Assembly: GCA_937982495.1 (NCBI GenBank)
Contig: CALJLX010000481.1
Location: forward strand, 1 to 19,250
DNA: 19,250 nucleotides
Direction: 5' to 3'
From: an uncultured Desulfuromonas sp.
Lineage (GTDB): Bacteria; Desulfobacterota; Desulfuromonadia; Desulfuromonadales; Trichloromonadaceae
Shown here piece by piece: positions 16,865 through 19,250 of this stretch. The translations under genes were made by a program, and so were the position numbers. The notes under the pieces are model-generated. The model made no database searches and was not told where the DNA came from. It worked only from the letters and a program-made list of their open reading frames with translations. Every line of letters begins with the position of its first letter. The first letter of the stretch is position 1.

Positions 16865-18004
16865 GTGGCTAAAAAAGTTGCTGTTATTCAAGGGAATACT
16901 GCTTGCGCCCTCGGTGCCGTATACGCCGGGTGTAATTTTTTCGGCGGCTACCCTATCACTCCGTCTACTGAAGTCGCCGAAGTCTTGTCCGAGGAGCTTC
17001 CCAAGGTTGGCGGTAAATTCATTCAGATGGAAGACGAGATCGCCGCCATGGCATCGGTGATCGGCGCTTCCCTGGCCGGGTCCAAGGCCCTCACGGCGAC
17101 CTCGGGTCCCGGCGTCTCCCTCAAGCAGGAACTGATCGGCTATGCCTGCATCGCCGAGGTGCCCTGCGTTATTATCAACGTCATGCGCGGCGGTCCGTCC
17201 ACCGGGATGCCGACCGGCCCTGGGCAGTCCGACGTGCAACAGGCCAAATGGGGCACCCATGGCGACCACGCGACTATCGCCCTGGTCCCGTCCACCATTC
17301 CGGAAATTTTTTCCGAAACGGTGCGTGCCTTCAATCTGGCCGAGCAATACCGGATGCCGGTGCAGGTGCTTTTCGATGAAATCGTCGGCCACATGCGTGA
17401 GCCCATCGAGTTCCCCGAGCCGGGCGAACTGGAAGTCATCAACCGTACCGCTCCGACCGTACCGCCGGAAAAATACAAGCCCTACGACACCTCCTTCGGC
17501 GATGTACCGCCCCTGGCCGCTTTCGGCAGCAACTACCGCTTTCACGTCACCGGCTTGAACAAAGCCCAGGACGGCTTCCCCACGACCAAGGCCGAATACG
17601 TGGACGCCGAAGAACGTCGTCAGGTGCGTAAGGTAGAATCCCCGGAAAACGCCGCCAATATCGAAAAGAATGAAGAATTCAAATGCGACGATGCCGAGGT
17701 GTTGATTTTTGCCTATGGCTCCACCGCCCGCAGCGCCCGCTATGCGGTCAACAAGCTGCGCGAGCAGGGCATCAAGGCCGGCATGTTCCGTCCCATCACC
17801 CTCTGGCCCTTCCCTGAGAAGCGGGTCGCCGCGTTGGGTAAGCAGGTCAAAGCCATTGTCGTTCCGGAAATGAACCTGGGGCAGATGATTTTGGAAGTTG
17901 AGCGTGTCACCAAAGGCAGCTGTGCCCTTGGCGGTGTCCACCGGGTTGACGGGGAACCGATCAATCCCGACCAGATTATGAGTAAGGTCAAGGAGGTAAT
18001 GTAA
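16865..18004 (+). CDS. korA: 2-oxoglutarate:ferredoxin oxidoreductase, alpha subunit
   Basis: This 379-residue subunit holds the pyrimidine-binding domain and the transketolase C-terminal-like domain of the enzyme. Motifs are GGYPITPSTE (27-36), the catalytic-region QMEDEIAAMAS (54-64, with the conserved Glu), TSGPGVSLKQE (79-89) and RGGPSTGMPT (108-117). The complex oxidises 2-oxoglutarate with coenzyme A to succinyl-CoA, CO2 and reduced ferredoxin. The order D-A-B-C and the absence of a pyruvate-type fused chain favour 2-oxoglutarate over pyruvate or branched 2-oxoacids. The neighbours icd and mdh support this, but substrate choice is not proven from sequence. The start is GTG with AGGAGG 9 nt upstream. 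Its TAA overlaps the korB ATG by one base. Confidence 0.94.
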   Translation: MAKKVAVIQGNTACALGAVYAGCNFFGGYPITPSTEVAEVLSEELPKVGGKFIQMEDEIAAMASVIGASLAGSKALTATSGPGVSLKQELIGYACIAEVPCVIINVMRGGPSTGMPTGPGQSDVQQAKWGTHGDHATIALVPSTIPEIFSETVRAFNLAEQYRMPVQVLFDEIVGHMREPIEFPEPGELEVINRTAPTVPPEKYKPYDTSFGDVPPLAAFGSNYRFHVTGLNKAQDGFPTTKAEYVDAEERRQVRKVESPENAANIEKNEEFKCDDAEVLIFAYGSTARSARYAVNKLREQGIKAGMFRPITLWPFPEKRVAALGKQVKAIVVPEMNLGQMILEVERVTKGSCALGGVHRVDGEPINPDQIMSKVKEVM

Positions 18005-18819
18005 TGTCGTACGATTACGATAAGTGGATCCGTCCCGGGAAACTTCCCCACATCTGGTGCCCCGGTTGCGGTCACGGAATTGTCATGAAAGGCCTGATCC
18101 GGGCCTTGGATATTTGTGGCCTGGAAAAAAACAATACCGCCATCGTTTCCGGTATCGGCTGCGCCAGCCGCCTTCCCGGCTATATTGATGCCTGCACCCT
18201 GCACACCGCTCATGGCCGGGCCGCCGCTTTCGCCACCGGCGTCAAGATGGCCAAGCCCGAAATGACCGTCATCTGCTGCGGCGGCGACGGCGACGGTACC
18301 GCCATCGGCGGCAACCACTTCATTCATGCCTGCCGGCGTAACATCGACATGACCTATGTGTTGATGAACAACCACATCTACGGCATGACCGGTGGTCAGT
18401 TTTCGCCTTGCACCCCCACCGGCGCTAAAGCATCCACCACGCCTTACGGCAATCCCGACCCGATTTTCGACATCAGCAAACTGGCCATCGGCGCCGGTGC
18501 CACCTTTGTCGCCCGGACCACCGCCTTCCATGCCACCCAGATCGACAAACTGATCGCCGAAGGCATCAAACACAAGGGGATGGCGGTTATCGAAGTCGTT
18601 GACGACTGCCCCACTACCTACGGCCGGCGTAACAAGTTCCGCAGCGTTGTCGACATGATGAAGGTCCTCAAGGACACGGCCGTGCCGGTCGTCGCCGCCG
18701 CCAAGATGACCGCTGAGCAACTTGAAGGAAAGATTCTCACCGGCGTTCTGTACCAGGAGAACAAACCCGAGTACTGTGAACAATACGCCAAGGTCATTGC
18801 CAAAGCCAAAGGCGCCTGA
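18004..18819 (+). CDS. korB: 2-oxoglutarate:ferredoxin oxidoreductase, beta (thiamine diphosphate) subunit
   Basis: This 271-residue subunit binds thiamine diphosphate and magnesium. It has CPGCGHG (19-25), GIGCAS (50-55) and the ThDP motif GDGDG (94-98) continuing to MNNHIYGMTGGQ (121-132). The cysteines at 19, 22 and 53, with a further one near the C-terminus (CEQYAK region), match the [4Fe-4S] ligands of this subunit class. ATG 18004 uses the last A of the korA stop (TAATG), and its ribosome-binding site AGGAGG lies inside korA. That gives tight translational coupling and equal subunit amounts. The length is normal for KorB. korC follows after 33 nt. Confidence 0.95.
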   Translation: MSYDYDKWIRPGKLPHIWCPGCGHGIVMKGLIRALDICGLEKNNTAIVSGIGCASRLPGYIDACTLHTAHGRAAAFATGVKMAKPEMTVICCGGDGDGTAIGGNHFIHACRRNIDMTYVLMNNHIYGMTGGQFSPCTPTGAKASTTPYGNPDPIFDISKLAIGAGATFVARTTAFHATQIDKLIAEGIKHKGMAVIEVVDDCPTTYGRRNKFRSVVDMMKVLKDTAVPVVAAAKMTAEQLEGKILTGVLYQENKPEYCEQYAKVIAKAKGA

Positions 18820-18852
18820 TCCGGCAAACCGTGAACTAAGGAGAATGTAAAA

Positions 18853-19250
18853 ATGGCTGAAAGATATGAAATCCGGTTTTCCGGGGCTGGCGGCCAGGGT
18901 CTGATCACCGCCGGCATCATCCTTGCCGAGGCGGCCGCCATCGTCGAAAAACGGTATGCCGCGCAATCCCAGAGCTACGGCCCCGAGGCCCGCGGCGGTG
19001 CATCCAAGTCCGAGGTCATCATTTCCGATGGCCCGATCGACTACCCGAAAGCGACCATTGTCGACGCCTGTCTGGCCATGACTCAGGAATCCGCTGACAA
19101 ATACGCCAACGGCATCAAAAAAGGCGGCATCCTGCTGCTTGACAGCGACTTCGTCAAGAAGGACCCCCAGGGCGATTTCAAAGTCTACAAGATGCAAATC
19201 ACCCGTACCGCCAAAGAAGAGTTGGGCCGCGAAATCGTTGCCAACGTTGT
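18853..19250 (+). CDS. korC: 2-oxoglutarate:ferredoxin oxidoreductase, gamma subunit (3' end cut by window)
   Basis: An open frame runs from ATG 18853 to the window edge, giving 132 residues of a subunit usually about 180 long. It begins MAERYEIRFSGAGGQGLITA and has QSYGPEARGGASKSEVI at about 41-57. Both are hallmarks of the gamma domain, which lies between KorA and KorB in the complex. AAGGAG lies 9 nt before the ATG. It is the last of the four kor genes seen here, and the missing 3' part is expected just beyond the window. Confidence 0.92.
   Translation, partial: MAERYEIRFSGAGGQGLITAGIILAEAAAIVEKRYAAQSQSYGPEARGGASKSEVIISDGPIDYPKATIVDACLAMTQESADKYANGIKKGGILLLDSDFVKKDPQGDFKVYKMQITRTAKEELGREIVANV

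Overview
This is a dense, GC-rich bacterial chromosome segment of ordinary housekeeping and signalling genes. I see no mobile element, CRISPR array, rRNA or tRNA. The gene content and order point to an anaerobic, acetate-oxidising relative of Geobacter or Desulfuromonas (Desulfuromonadia). The main clue is an NADP-dependent monomeric isocitrate dehydrogenase followed by an LDH-like malate dehydrogenase and a four-subunit, ferredoxin-linked 2-oxoglutarate oxidoreductase. From memory the same order occurs in Geobacter. The assignment is inference from gene content, not a database match.

Layout. On the minus strand lie a SpoIIE-type (PP2C) phosphatase with a degenerate receiver domain (138-1325) and, upstream of it, the ABC-F ATPase Uup (1434-3335). 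Uup has a candidate promoter that overlaps a perfect inverted repeat (3379-3400). All other genes are on the plus strand. A possible small membrane protein (3513-3752) comes first. A secreted protein of unknown function (TTG start, 3805-4938) follows and carries two tandem beta-sandwich-like repeats. It is only 7 nt upstream of comEC, the DNA-uptake channel (4946-7309). A response-regulator diguanylate cyclase (7364-8737) has its own promoter, which overlaps the comEC stop codon. Then come hisS (8886-10148) and aspS (10263-12050). aspS has a clear sigma70-type promoter and ends in a strong hairpin. A putative DUF4398/LysM lipoprotein (12137-12907) separates this block from the TCA-cycle cluster.

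TCA cluster. icd (13202-15433) has a promoter about 200 nt upstream and a leader that can fold in more than one way. mdh (15507-16460) follows, and then korD-korA-korB-korC (16650 to the window edge, where korC is cut). Isocitrate is oxidised to 2-oxoglutarate (NADPH), 2-oxoglutarate to succinyl-CoA (reduced ferredoxin), and malate to oxaloacetate (NADH), so one locus supplies three different electron carriers. icd and mdh are each followed by a perfect 13-14 bp hairpin, so the cluster is probably transcribed or processed in separate units.

I found no convincing new defence or mobile system. The most novel item is the two-repeat secreted protein coupled to comEC. Other points worth following are the predicted non-discriminating AspRS, the structured icd leader and the operator-like palindromes at the uup and icd promoters.
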